Part shown: one piece after another, positions 29,460-38,302 of the stretch
How the letters are laid out: every line of letters starts with the position of its first letter
How positions within the stretch are numbered: the stretch's first letter is position 1
Assembly: GCF_030698125.1 (NCBI RefSeq)
Contig: NZ_JAUYNV010000053.1
Coordinates: forward strand, 58,717-122,716
Origin: Methyloversatilis sp.
GTDB lineage: Bacteria; Pseudomonadota; Gammaproteobacteria; Burkholderiales; Rhodocyclaceae
DNA length: 64,000 nucleotides
Direction: 5' to 3'
Position numbers and translations under genes: made by a program
The notes under the pieces: model-generated
Told to the model about the DNA's origin: nothing
The model's database searches: none
What the model saw: the letters and a program-made list of their open reading frames with translations, nothing else

Positions 29460-29612
29460 TCTTGTGTGCTCCCTTGCAGTGATGTCCTCTTTCCCGACAC
29501 CTTCATGTCGCGTCGGTTCCCGTCGTGGCGACATCGAAAGTGCGCGCCGCGCACCGCGCGGGCCGTATCACCCACCGCTGTAGTGGCGGGCTGCGCGGTT
29601 AGAATCGGCCGG

Positions 29613-31838
29613 ATGAACGCAAATCCGCTCCTCGCCGGTCTGAATGAACCGCAATTCCAGGCGGTTACGCTGCCCTCGCAGTCGGCACTCATCCTGGCCG
29701 GTGCCGGCTCCGGCAAGACGCGCGTGCTGACCACGCGGCTCGCCTGGCTGATTTCGACCGGGCAGGTGTCGCCGCACGGCATCCTTGCGGTCACCTTCAC
29801 CAACAAGGCGGCCAAGGAAATGCTGGCGCGGCTGACCGCCATGTTGCCGATGAATACGCGCGGGCTGTGGATCGGCACCTTCCACGGGCTGTGCAACCGC
29901 ATGCTGCGCGCGCACTGGAAAGAAGCCGGCCTGCCGCAATTATTCCAGATACTCGATTCGGCCGACCAGCTGTCGGCCATCAAGCGCCTGCTGAAGGCGC
30001 TGAACATCGACGACGAAAAGTTTCCGCCGCGCGAGCTGGGCTACTTCATCAATTCGGCCAAGGAACAGGGCCTGCGCCCGCACGAGGTCGAAGCCTTCGA
30101 CGACTTCGCGCGCCGGCGCGTCGAGCTGTATCAGGCTTACGAGGCGCAGTGCCAGCGCGAAGGCGTGGTCGATTTCGCCGAACTGCTGCTGCGCTGTTAC
30201 GAACTGCTGACGCGCAACGAACCGATCCGCGCGCACTACCAGCGGCGCTTCCGCCATCTGCTGGTCGACGAGTTCCAGGACACCAACGTGTTGCAGTACC
30301 GCTGGCTCAAGCTGCTGGCCGGTCTGGGCACCGAACATCAGGCGGCGGTGATGGCGGTCGGCGATGACGACCAGAGCATCTACCGGTTCCGCGGGGCCGA
30401 GGTCGGCAACATGCGCGACTTCGAGCGCGAGTTCCATGTCGACAACGTCATCCGGCTGGAACAGAACTACCGTTCGCACGGCAACATTCTCGACGCGGCC
30501 AACGCCGTCATCAAGCAGAACACCGGTCGGCTGGGCAAGAACCTGTGGACCGAAGCCGGCAGCGGCGAGCCGCTGCGCGTCTATGAGGCGTTCAACGACA
30601 TCGAGGAAGCGCGCTGGGTGGTTGAGGAAATCAAGGCGCTGATCAATGACGGCGCGGCGCGCTCCGACATCGCGCTGCTCTACCGCAGCAACGCGCAGTC
30701 GCGCGTGCTCGAACACGCACTGTTTTCGGCCGCGATTCCCTACCGCGTATATGGCGGCCTGCGTTTCTTCGAGCGGCAGGAAGTGAAGCACGCACTGGCT
30801 TACATGCGACTGATCGCCAATCCGCACGACGATACCGCCTTCACCCGGGTGGTGAATTTCCCGACCCGCGGCATTGGCGCCCGCTCGCTCGAACAACTGC
30901 AGGACGCCGCGAAGGCATCGGATTCCAGCCTGTACGGCGCGCTGAACCTGCTGACCGGCAAGGCGGCGCAGTCGGTCGGGCATTTCATCGATCTGGTCGA
31001 TCAGTTGCGCTTCGCCTGTGAAGGGCTGACGCTGCCGGAAATGGTCGAGCAGGTGCTGGAACTGTCGGGCCTGCGGGCGCACTACAAGACCGAAAAGGAA
31101 GGGCAGGAGCGCATCGCCAACCTGGATGAGATCATCAATGCGGCGAGCAACTTCATTTCCGAAGAGGGCTATGCGCAGGTGGCGGCCGAAGACGAGGCGG
31201 CTCCGCCCGATCCGCTCGCGGCTTTCCTGTCGCACGCGTCACTGGAAGCCGGCGAACATCAGGCCGACGCCGGTCAGTCGGCGGTGCAGCTGATGACGGT
31301 GCATTCGGCCAAGGGGCTGGAATTTGACGCGGTGTTCCTCGGTGGCCTGGAAGAGGGTTTGTTCCCGCACGAGAACTCCATTCTCGAACGCGAAGGACTG
31401 GAGGAAGAGCGGCGGCTGATGTACGTCGCAATCACCCGTGCGCGCCGCCGGCTCTACCTGTCGTTCGCGCAGTCGCGCATGCTGCACGGCCAGACCCGCT
31501 ACAACCTGCGCAGCCGCTTCTTCGACGAGATACCGGCCGAGTTGATGAAGTGGCTGACGCCGCCGGCCATGGCGCGTGGCTTCGGCAGCTTCGGCAACGC
31601 GGCGGTGCCGCCGGCGCCATCCAGCAGCAACCCTCGGACCTTCGGCAGCGGCCGCAAGTCGCCGTCGAGCAACGACACCGGTTTTCGCATCGGTCAGCAG
31701 GTCAGCCACGCGAAATTCGGCAGCGGCGTCATCGTCAATGCCGAAGGTTCCGGCTCGGACGCCCGGGTGCAGGTCAATTTCGGTCGCGAAGGCGTCAAGT
31801 GGCTGGCGCTGGCGGTGGCCAAGCTGAGCGCGGTCTGA
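29613..31838 (+). CDS. uvrD: DNA helicase UvrD (UvrD/PcrA, superfamily 1)
   Basis: 741 residues. Motif I LAGAGSGKTRVLTTR, motif II VDEFQDTN, motif III GDDDQSIYRFRGA, motif IV LEQNYRS and the VxxMTxHxxKGLEF block (LMTVHSAKGLEFDAVFL). The C-terminal SH3-like tail (VSHAKFGSGVIV) is typical of UvrD/PcrA. It is a 3'-5' helicase in mismatch and excision repair. The start MNANPLLAGLNEPQFQAV fixes the ATG at 29613; the open frame to the left belongs to the strand opposite mscS. The next gene starts 1 bp after the stop. Confidence 0.96.
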   Translation: MNANPLLAGLNEPQFQAVTLPSQSALILAGAGSGKTRVLTTRLAWLISTGQVSPHGILAVTFTNKAAKEMLARLTAMLPMNTRGLWIGTFHGLCNRMLRAHWKEAGLPQLFQILDSADQLSAIKRLLKALNIDDEKFPPRELGYFINSAKEQGLRPHEVEAFDDFARRRVELYQAYEAQCQREGVVDFAELLLRCYELLTRNEPIRAHYQRRFRHLLVDEFQDTNVLQYRWLKLLAGLGTEHQAAVMAVGDDDQSIYRFRGAEVGNMRDFEREFHVDNVIRLEQNYRSHGNILDAANAVIKQNTGRLGKNLWTEAGSGEPLRVYEAFNDIEEARWVVEEIKALINDGAARSDIALLYRSNAQSRVLEHALFSAAIPYRVYGGLRFFERQEVKHALAYMRLIANPHDDTAFTRVVNFPTRGIGARSLEQLQDAAKASDSSLYGALNLLTGKAAQSVGHFIDLVDQLRFACEGLTLPEMVEQVLELSGLRAHYKTEKEGQERIANLDEIINAASNFISEEGYAQVAAEDEAAPPDPLAAFLSHASLEAGEHQADAGQSAVQLMTVHSAKGLEFDAVFLGGLEEGLFPHENSILEREGLEEERRLMYVAITRARRRLYLSFAQSRMLHGQTRYNLRSRFFDEIPAELMKWLTPPAMARGFGSFGNAAVPPAPSSSNPRTFGSGRKSPSSNDTGFRIGQQVSHAKFGSGVIVNAEGSGSDARVQVNFGREGVKWLALAVAKLSAV

Positions 31839-31839
31839 C

Positions 31840-32739
31840 ATGAACCGGTGCGTCGCCATCCTGTTCCCGGCGCTGCTGTGCGGCGCGGTCGGGCAGGTCG
31901 CGGCCAGCGACCAGTGGCGCACCGCGCACCTGCGGGGCGAATGCGAAACGGCCCTGACCGAGGCGCGCGCCGCCGCGGAGGCAGGCAGCGCCGAGGCCCT
32001 GCTGCAACTGTCCGACTGGCATTTCTTCGGCACCTGTCTGGACAAGGACGACATCGCGTCTGCGCGTCTCGCCCTGCAAGCGGCGCAGGGCGGGTTGCCG
32101 CGCGCCCAGGCGGTCGTCGGTCAGCTCTACGCAAGCGGTCTGGGTGTCGAGCGCGATGACGCGGAGGCGCGTCGCTGGTATCTGCTGGCGGCCGACGCGG
32201 GCGATGCCGAAGCCATGCTGCTGCTGGCACGCCACCTCGAAGCCGACACCGCCAACCCGATCGCGGCCGATGTCGCGCTGGCCTGGGTCAACCGTGCGGC
32301 CGAGGCCGGCTATGCGCCGGCGTTTGTCCATCTGGCGCAGCTGTACAGCGGCGGCGGCGCGCAGACCGACTACGCCAAGGCGGCCCAGTGGCTCGACCGG
32401 TCCATCCAGTCCGGCTACAAGGACAACGGCGTGTGGGTTGCCTATTCGTGGGCCTGCCTGAACCTCGGCCGCTACGACGATGTGCTGCGCGCGGCCGATC
32501 AGGTACCGAAGGAAGCCGCTGAATACAAGGCGGCGCAGATCAACCGCGCGCACGCGCTGTTGTTGAACGGCCAGATCGGCAATGCGCGCGAGGTCTATGC
32601 CGCCAACCTCACGCTGCGCGGCGAAACCGAATTCCGCCGCATCCTGCGCGATGACTTCGCCGAGCTGCGCCGCTCCGGCCGCGCGCACCCGGCGATGGCG
32701 CGCATCGAAAAGCTGTTCGCCATCGGCGCCGAAGAGTGA
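31840..32739 (+). CDS. Exported SEL1-like repeat protein
   Basis: 299 residues. Signal peptide to about residue 21 (GQVAA/S). Residues 40-190 contain about four SEL1-type (TPR-like) repeats, such as GLPRAQAVVGQLYASGLGV followed by DDAEARRWYLLAADAGDAEA. The C-terminal third is TPR-like without clear repeats. SEL1 proteins are periplasmic scaffolds; no partner is known here. It begins directly after uvrD and its stop overlaps the next start (GTGA), giving a three-gene operon. Confidence 0.82.
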   Translation: MNRCVAILFPALLCGAVGQVAASDQWRTAHLRGECETALTEARAAAEAGSAEALLQLSDWHFFGTCLDKDDIASARLALQAAQGGLPRAQAVVGQLYASGLGVERDDAEARRWYLLAADAGDAEAMLLLARHLEADTANPIAADVALAWVNRAAEAGYAPAFVHLAQLYSGGGAQTDYAKAAQWLDRSIQSGYKDNGVWVAYSWACLNLGRYDDVLRAADQVPKEAAEYKAAQINRAHALLLNGQIGNAREVYAANLTLRGETEFRRILRDDFAELRRSGRAHPAMARIEKLFAIGAEE

Positions 32740-33377
32740 ACGGCACCGCGGTGCATCGCGACCGCTACCGCAGTTTCGACGAACTGGCCGCTGCCCACTT
32801 CGATGGGCGTGATTACCGCATCACGGTGAAGTCGCGTGGCAGCGGTATCGCCGTGATCGCGCCGCACGGTGGGCGCATCGAACGCGGGACGTCAGAAGTG
32901 GCGCGCGCCATTGCCGGCGAGGCGTTCGATCTTTACCTGTTCGAAGGCTGCCTGCCGTCACTCAATTTCGAAACCCTGCACCTGACCAGCCGGCATTTCG
33001 ACGAGTCGCGTGCGCTGGCGCTGATCGCCGGCTGCCACACGGTGCTGGCAGTACATGGTGTGGCCGATACCGGCGAGCGGGCGCTGCTCGGCGGGCGCGA
33101 CAGCGCGCTGGCCTGCATGATCGCCGACCGGCTGTTCGTACGCGGCGTGCGCGCACAGGTGTCGGGTCATCGTTACCCCGGCCGCGATGCCGCGAATGTG
33201 TGCAACTGCGGCGCGAGCGGGCAGGGTGTACAGCTTGAATTGAGCGACCGCCTGCGTGGCGGGCCGCTGGAACCGGCGGTGGTCGAGGCGGTGCGCTGCG
33301 CGCTGCAGGACAGGCTCAGCTGCCGCCGCGCAATGGCGCCGCCAGATCACCGGAGCAATTCAGGTACTGCGCCGTGA
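32736..33377 (+). CDS. Poly-gamma-glutamate-hydrolase-family zinc peptidase
   Basis: 213 residues of the phage/Bacillus PghP family (formerly DUF867). IAVIAPHGGRIERGTSEVA carries the zinc-binding His and Glu; a later VLAVHGV gives another His. Members cleave gamma-glutamyl bonds, for example in poly-gamma-glutamate or gamma-glutamyl peptides. No signal peptide. The GTG start overlaps the SEL1 stop. No phage genes are nearby. The 3' end overlaps the convergent gene at 33316 by 62 bp. Confidence 0.83.
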   Translation: MNGTAVHRDRYRSFDELAAAHFDGRDYRITVKSRGSGIAVIAPHGGRIERGTSEVARAIAGEAFDLYLFEGCLPSLNFETLHLTSRHFDESRALALIAGCHTVLAVHGVADTGERALLGGRDSALACMIADRLFVRGVRAQVSGHRYPGRDAANVCNCGASGQGVQLELSDRLRGGPLEPAVVEAVRCALQDRLSCRRAMAPPDHRSNSGTAP

Positions 33378-33813
33378 CGTCGCGCGGCGCCGGGCCGGTG
33401 AACGGGATTTCGATGTCGCCGCCGACCTGCCCCAGCACCAGGGTGCCGCCGAAGAACATGAAGTTGCGCATCAGGGTCGCCCAGTCGAGACGCGCATCGG
33501 CTTCGAAGCCGGGCAGCGTGAGCAGTCCTTCATTGGGTACCAGCAGCACGGCCGGCCTGAACTGGCCGATTTCGAGCCGGGCCAGCACCGGCAGCGCACC
33601 GCTGTCGGGGGGTGGCCTGACTTCCACCCGCGCCGCCACGTCGTCACCGACCCGTTCGCGCAGGATCTGGATGTCCCAGCCCTGTATCGACACCGCGCTG
33701 CCGCAGCGGCGCGGCCAGCCGCTGTCCAGACCGACCACCGCGCGATAGCTGCCGGCCGCGCCGGCGGACACGGTACCCAGGCAAAGCAGGAGGAAGAGGA
33801 GGCTGCGAAGCAT
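33316..33813 (-). CDS. Small exported protein of unknown function
   Basis: 165 residues with a clear signal peptide (about 1-20, cleavage near SAGAA/G). The mature part starts with RAVVGLDSGWPRRCG and is beta-rich, containing LARLEIGQFRPAVLLVPNEG and a conserved-looking FFGGTLVLGQVGGDIEIPF. It resembles periplasmic aspartyl-protease-like (retropepsin) proteins in composition but I do not see a DTG motif, so I assign no function. Convergent with the PghP-like gene. Confidence 0.68.
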   Translation of the reverse strand: MLRSLLFLLLCLGTVSAGAAGSYRAVVGLDSGWPRRCGSAVSIQGWDIQILRERVGDDVAARVEVRPPPDSGALPVLARLEIGQFRPAVLLVPNEGLLTLPGFEADARLDWATLMRNFMFFGGTLVLGQVGGDIEIPFTGPAPRDVTAQYLNCSGDLAAPLRGGS

Positions 33814-33931
33814 GGCGTTTCAGACAGGGCGAAGCGGCTGCGAGTTCGACCGCTCGGTCACCGCTGCCACCGCCCTCGCAGCCGCTGCGGCTCATCGAAC
33901 GCGATCATCGCGACCACGGCGACTCCGGCCA

Positions 33932-34699
33932 TCAGTGGCTTTCGAGCAGCTCGTAAAGCGCGACGAATTCCTGCGTGACCTTGTGGCTGGGAGCGAAATG
34001 GATCAGCGGCTGCGCCGCTTCGTGCGATTCCTTCACCTTGACCGACGACGACAGCGCCGCTTCGAGCACCGGCAGGCCTTCGTCGCGCAATTCCTGCACC
34101 ACGCGCACCGGCAGGCTCGAGCGTGCCTGGAACTGGTTCACCACGATGCCTTCGAGTTTCAGCCCTTCGTTGTGGTCACCACGGATTTCCTCGATGTTCT
34201 CGATCAGCGTGTACAGCGCCTTGCGCGAAAAATCGTCACAATCGAACGGGATCAGCACCGATTCGGCGGCGATCAGCGCACAGCGCGAGTAGAAGTTGAG
34301 CGCCGGCGGCGTATCGATGTAGATGTTGTCGAAGTCGTCGAGCGCTTCCAGGGCCTCACGCAGCTTGTAGATCTTGTAGCGCGACTCCAGCTTGTTTTCG
34401 AGTTCGGCCAGCTGCGGGCTGGCGGTCATCACCGACAGGCCCGGGTGGCCGGTATCGCTGATGAATTCGGCCGTATCGCGCGGCGTGAGCTTGAAATTGA
34501 GGATCTGGTCGAAGAAGTCGGCGGCGCCCAGTTCCACCTTGTCGGCGGCATCGCCGAGCAGGTAATGGCTCGAATTGCACTGCGTATCGAGATCGATCAC
34601 CAGTGTGCGTTGGCCGCGCGCGGCACTGATGGCGGCCAGATTGCAGGTGATCGTGGACTTGCCGACGCCACCCTTCTGGTTGAACACGACACGACGCAT
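33932..34699 (-). CDS. Orphan ParA-family ATPase
   Basis: 255 residues. Deviant Walker A FNQKGGVGKST at residues 6-16, Walker A-prime VIDLDTQCNSSHY and Walker B YIDTPPALNF are intact. The C-terminal part has LEGIVVNQFQARS. No ParB and no parS-like site were seen next to it, and this is not near a recognisable replication origin, so it is more likely to position a protein complex than to segregate the chromosome. The start at 34699 gives MRRVVFNQKGG; the open extension overlapping the quinone oxidoreductase is rejected. Confidence 0.9.
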   Translation of the reverse strand: MRRVVFNQKGGVGKSTITCNLAAISAARGQRTLVIDLDTQCNSSHYLLGDAADKVELGAADFFDQILNFKLTPRDTAEFISDTGHPGLSVMTASPQLAELENKLESRYKIYKLREALEALDDFDNIYIDTPPALNFYSRCALIAAESVLIPFDCDDFSRKALYTLIENIEEIRGDHNEGLKLEGIVVNQFQARSSLPVRVVQELRDEGLPVLEAALSSSVKVKESHEAAQPLIHFAPSHKVTQEFVALYELLESH

Positions 34700-34807
34700 G
34701 ACGGACTCCGGTGGACTCGATCCTGCATTCTGCCAAAACCGACAGTGCAGTGCACCATGAACTTGGCCGGTAGAATCCACGCTCATGTGCCGGAACCTGC
34801 CCTCCCG

Positions 34808-35791
34808 ATGACCGATTTCGCTGTTCGCATGCACCGCACCGGCGGCCCCGAGGTACTGCAGTACGAGGCTGTCGAACTGCCCGACCCTGCGGCGGGCGAG
34901 GCCCGGGTGCGCCAGCACGCCATCGGTGTCAATTTCATCGACATCTACTATCGCTCCGGGCTCTACCCCATGCCGCTGCCCGGCGGGCTGGGTCTGGAGG
35001 CTGCCGGCGTGGTCGAGGCGGTCGGCGATGGCGTGACCGATATCGCACCCGGCGACCGCGTGGCCTATGCCGGCGGGCCGCCCGGTGCCTACGCCCAGGT
35101 GCGCAACCTGCCGGCCGACCGGCTGGTGCGCCTGCCCGATGCGATCGACTTCGACACCGCTGCCGCACTGATGCTCAAGGGGCTGACGGCGCAGTATCTG
35201 CTGCGACGGACCTGCCGCATCGAACCGGGTGACTGCGTACTGCTGCACGCCGCGGCCGGTGGCGTCGGTCTGATTGCGAGCCAGTGGGCGCAGGCGCTCG
35301 GCGCGACGGTGATCGGCACGGTCAGTACGCCGGCCAAGGCCGAACTGGCTCGTGCCCACGGTTGCGCTCACGTCCTGACCGATGTGGCACCGGCCGACCT
35401 GCCGGCGCAGGTCCGTGCGCTGACCGGCGGCAAAGGCGTGCGCGTGGTGTATGACGGCATCGGTCGCGACACTTTCATGGCCTCGCTGGACTGCCTCGCC
35501 CCGCTCGGCATGATGGTCAGTTTCGGCAACGCTTCCGGACCGGTGGCTGCATTCGAACCCGCGCTGCTGGCGCAGAAAGGCTCATTGTTCCTGACCCGGC
35601 CGACGCTGTTCCATTACGTGGCGCAGCGCGCCGACCTGCTGGCCGCGGCCGACGAGTTGTTCGCCCGGGTGGCCGACGGCACCTTGCGTGTCGCCATCGG
35701 GCAGCGTCATGCGTTGAAGGACTGTGCACGCGCGCATGAAGCGCTCGCTGCGCGCCGCACCACAGGTTCCCTTTTGCTGACGCCGGAGTGA
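34808..35791 (+). CDS. qor: Zinc-free quinone oxidoreductase (QOR, MDR superfamily)
   Basis: 327 residues. The N-terminal GroES-like domain contains NFIDIYYRSGLYPMPLPGG; the NADPH-binding domain contains LLHAAAGGVGLIASQWAQALGA; NFIDIYYRSG is typical of QOR. It lacks the structural-zinc cysteines of alcohol dehydrogenases. It reduces quinones with NADPH in the cytoplasm. The ATG at 34808 is chosen for MTDFAVRMHRTGGPEVLQ; an in-frame ATG 18 codons upstream is possible. Divergent from the ParA gene. Confidence 0.91.
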   Translation: MTDFAVRMHRTGGPEVLQYEAVELPDPAAGEARVRQHAIGVNFIDIYYRSGLYPMPLPGGLGLEAAGVVEAVGDGVTDIAPGDRVAYAGGPPGAYAQVRNLPADRLVRLPDAIDFDTAAALMLKGLTAQYLLRRTCRIEPGDCVLLHAAAGGVGLIASQWAQALGATVIGTVSTPAKAELARAHGCAHVLTDVAPADLPAQVRALTGGKGVRVVYDGIGRDTFMASLDCLAPLGMMVSFGNASGPVAAFEPALLAQKGSLFLTRPTLFHYVAQRADLLAAADELFARVADGTLRVAIGQRHALKDCARAHEALAARRTTGSLLLTPE

Positions 35792-35871
35792 GGCGTGAGG
35801 AGGGCGCTGGCGGAACGCACTGCGTCCGGCGTGGCACGCCGTTTACCGATTGACCTTGCGGAGCATTCCCG

Positions 35872-36210
35872 ATGAAGTTTCTGTTGTCGCTGCTGGCCTG
35901 CTGTTGCATGCTTTCACCCGCCATCGCGCAGACGCCGGCCCAGACGGCGTTTCTGAAGGCGGAAACGCGCCGGATCGAGGATCAGTTCGTCCGTCGCATC
36001 GTCGACATCACCCGCCTGCCCGACGCGCAGGTGCGTTCGGCGATGCCGGCGGAAGGCCGCATCACCGACCCGGCAGCGCGCGTGGTCGCGGCCATCGAAC
36101 AGCAGCGTGGCCAGCCGCTGACCGAGGAGCAGAAGCAGGCCATCGCGCACGCCGACGAGGAACGCCGCCGTGCATTGGTCGCAGCGCGTGCGGCAGCGAA
36201 GGACAAATAG
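35872..36210 (+). CDS. Small exported helical protein, function unknown
   Basis: 112 residues. Signal peptide with a Cys-rich core ending at SPAIA/Q (about 20). The rest is predicted mostly helical and charged, with an Ala/Arg/Lys-rich tail (EERRRALVAARAAAKDK). Gene lies 80 bp after qor on the same strand, with TTGCGGAGC upstream. I recognise no domain. Confidence 0.65.
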   Translation: MKFLLSLLACCCMLSPAIAQTPAQTAFLKAETRRIEDQFVRRIVDITRLPDAQVRSAMPAEGRITDPAARVVAAIEQQRGQPLTEEQKQAIAHADEERRRALVAARAAAKDK

Positions 36211-36324
36211 ACTCGACATGCGAATGCCGGGGGCAAGAGCGACACAAGGCCAGCAACACGGCCGTGACAGGTAGCAGCGACACCAAACAGGCATCACAGC
36301 AGCGCTGGCCGGGAGAAAAACGAT

Positions 36325-36984
36325 ATGGGATCCAAGGTGTGCGCCATTGTCGGCATGGGAACCGAAGTCGGTGCCGCGGTAGCACGGCGCTTTGGCGCCG
36401 AAGGCTATTGCGTCGCGATGATTTCGCGCGATGCCGGCAAGCTCGAACGCTATGAACACGAACTGGCCGCGCGTGGTGTGACCGCGCAGGGCTTCGTGGC
36501 CGACGCCGGCAGCGACGAATCCATCGTGTGCGCCATCGAAAGCATGCGCCACGCGATGCCGCCGCCCGAGGTGCTGGTGTTCAACGCCGCGGTGCCGCGC
36601 GAAAGCGCGCCGTCGGTGCTCGACCCGGAAGCGCTGGCGGCCGACCTGCGCATCGGCGTACTGGGCGCGCTGATCGCCGCGCGTGCCGTGCTGCCGGCGA
36701 TGCGTGCAGCCGGTCAGGGCAGCATCCTGTTCACCGGCGGCGGACTGGCGATGGAACCGGTCGCCGCGGCGGCTTCGCTGTCGGTGCAGAAGGCCGCGCT
36801 GCGCAATCTGGTGTTCAGCCTGCATCAGGAACTGTCGCCGGCCGGCGTGCATGCCGCCATCGTCACGATCGCCGGTGTGCTGCGCGAAGGCAGCCTGCTC
36901 GATTCGGCCCGCGTGGCCGACGCGTTCTGGACCCTGCATTCACAGCCCGGCGGCCAGTTCGCGCGGGAGATCGTACTTTCCTGA
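36325..36984 (+). CDS. Atypical short-chain dehydrogenase/reductase
   Basis: 219 residues, shorter than classical SDRs. A Rossmann start VCAIVGMGTEVGAAVARRF replaces the usual TGxxxGxG, and VFNAAV stands for NNAG. At the catalytic YxxxK site the sequence reads ASLSVQKAAL: the Lys is kept but the Tyr is Leu. It may therefore bind NAD(P) without normal dehydrogenase activity, or use another residue. It sits before a ParA-like gene on the same strand (23 bp). Substrate unknown. Confidence 0.8.
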   Translation: MGSKVCAIVGMGTEVGAAVARRFGAEGYCVAMISRDAGKLERYEHELAARGVTAQGFVADAGSDESIVCAIESMRHAMPPPEVLVFNAAVPRESAPSVLDPEALAADLRIGVLGALIAARAVLPAMRAAGQGSILFTGGGLAMEPVAAAASLSVQKAALRNLVFSLHQELSPAGVHAAIVTIAGVLREGSLLDSARVADAFWTLHSQPGGQFAREIVLS

Positions 36985-36999
36985 GCGTACTTTCCTGAG
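36972..36999. repeat. Perfect 14-bp tandem duplication at the SDR stop codon
   Basis: CGTACTTTCCTGAG occurs twice in direct contact (36972-36985 and 36986-36999). The first copy contains the last codons and TGA of the SDR gene; the second lies just before the ParA-like gene. It looks like a recent slippage duplication without coding effect. Confidence 0.85.
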
Positions 37000-37007
37000 G
37001 CCGCTGC

Positions 37008-37634
37008 ATGTATAGCGTACTGGTTGCGAACCCCAAGGGCGGTGCCGGCAAGAGCACGCTGGCGACCAACGTCGCGGCGCACTACGCCACCCAGGGTGCC
37101 CGCGTGATGCTGGGTGACATCGACCGCCAGCAGTCGGCGCGCCACTGGCTGGCACTGCGCTCACCGCTGCTGGCGCCCATTTCCGGCTGGGACATCGAGC
37201 CCGATCTGCCGGCCCGCCCGCCGCGCGGCACCACCCATGTCGTCATCGATACGCCGGCCGGCCTGCGCGGAAAGCGGCTCGAAACCATGCTGCGCAGCGT
37301 CGACCGCATTCTCGTGCCGGTGCAGCCGTCGATCTTCGATATCCTCGCCACCGGTGAATTCCTGAATGAGCTGGCGCAGCACAAGCGCATCAGCTCGGCG
37401 CGGGTGCGCATCGGCATCGTCGGCATGCGGGTCGACACGCGCACGCGCGCGGCGCAGGAACTGGAGCGTTTCTGCGCCGGGCTCGATTTGCCGGTGCTGG
37501 GCTATCTGCGCAATTCGCAGCTATATGTACAAACCGCTGCGCACGGCATGAGCATTTTCGACCTGTCCCGCTCGCGCGCGCAGACCGACCGCGAACAGTG
37601 GCAACCCATCATCGACTGGCTGGATTCCCCATGA
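37008..37634 (+). CDS. Second orphan ParA/MinD-type ATPase
   Basis: 208 residues, a short ParA of the VirC1/ParF-like subgroup. ANPKGGAGKSTLATNV is the deviant Walker A, DIDRQQSARHW the A-prime and VVIDTPAGLRG the Walker B. No ParB partner is adjacent. Such ATPases often position cargo on the nucleoid or at a pole. It follows the SDR gene closely and its stop overlaps a possible start of the next gene (ATGA at 37631), so they are probably co-transcribed. Confidence 0.88.
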   Translation: MYSVLVANPKGGAGKSTLATNVAAHYATQGARVMLGDIDRQQSARHWLALRSPLLAPISGWDIEPDLPARPPRGTTHVVIDTPAGLRGKRLETMLRSVDRILVPVQPSIFDILATGEFLNELAQHKRISSARVRIGIVGMRVDTRTRAAQELERFCAGLDLPVLGYLRNSQLYVQTAAHGMSIFDLSRSRAQTDREQWQPIIDWLDSP

Positions 37635-37690
37635 ACAACCCGAACAGCAAAAGTCTGGCAGTCGTCCGCAACAGTTCCGAGGAAGAAGGC

Positions 37691-38266
37691 ATGAAGGCAC
37701 GCATCCTGTGTTTTGCCGGCAGCACACGCGAGGCGTCGTTCAACCGTCAGCTTGCGCTGGCGGCGGCTCGTGCAGTCGAAGAGGCGGGCGGTGAAGCCAC
37801 CTTCATGGACCTGCGCGACCATCCGTTGCCGCTGTACGACGGCGACCTCGAAGCGTCGGCCGGCCTGCCGCTGGGGGTGCGACCGCTGAAGGAACTGTTC
37901 AAGTCGCACAATGGCCTGTTCATCGCGTCGCCGGAGTACAACGGTTCGTTCAGTGCGGTGCTGAAAAACACGCTGGACTGGATTTCCCGCCCGGCCGGCG
38001 ACGAAGCCGGTACGGTGCCGTATGCCGGCAAGGTGGCCGCGCTCGCCGCCGCCTCCCCCGGTGCGCTGGGCGGCCTGCGTGGCCTGGTGCATCTGCGTGC
38101 GGTGCTGCAGTCGGTCGGTGCGCTGGTGTTGTCGGAGCAAGTGGCCGTCGGCGGAGCGTCCTCGGCCTTCACACCCGAAGGCCGCCTGGCCGACGAGCGT
38201 CTGCAGCAGATGCTGGACCGCACCGCATTGCGTCTGGTCGATGTGGCGGCGCGCCTGCGCCCCTGA
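37691..38266 (+). CDS. NADPH-dependent FMN reductase
   Basis: 191 residues of the flavodoxin-like NAD(P)H:FMN/quinone reductase family. CFAGSTREASFNRQLA binds the FMN phosphate, and SPEYNGSFSAVLKNTLDWISR is diagnostic. Related enzymes (ChrR, ArsH-like) reduce quinones, chromate or azo dyes. I prefer the ATG at 37691 because GAGGAAGAAGG precedes it; an ATG at 37631 overlapping the ParA stop would add 20 polar residues. Confidence 0.88.
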   Translation: MKARILCFAGSTREASFNRQLALAAARAVEEAGGEATFMDLRDHPLPLYDGDLEASAGLPLGVRPLKELFKSHNGLFIASPEYNGSFSAVLKNTLDWISRPAGDEAGTVPYAGKVAALAAASPGALGGLRGLVHLRAVLQSVGALVLSEQVAVGGASSAFTPEGRLADERLQQMLDRTALRLVDVAARLRP

Positions 38267-38302
38267 TTTCGCTGATTTTCCGTCCGACTCCAGGATGCAA
38301 CA

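Noticed and set aside
28638..29612. N-terminal extension of UvrD by 325 codons
   Set aside because: It is antisense to mscS; the UvrD N-terminus MNANPLLAGLNEPQ starts at 29613.
33812..34807. N-terminal extension of the quinone oxidoreductase by 332 codons
   Set aside because: It is the shadow of the ParA gene on the opposite strand; the QOR start is at 34808.
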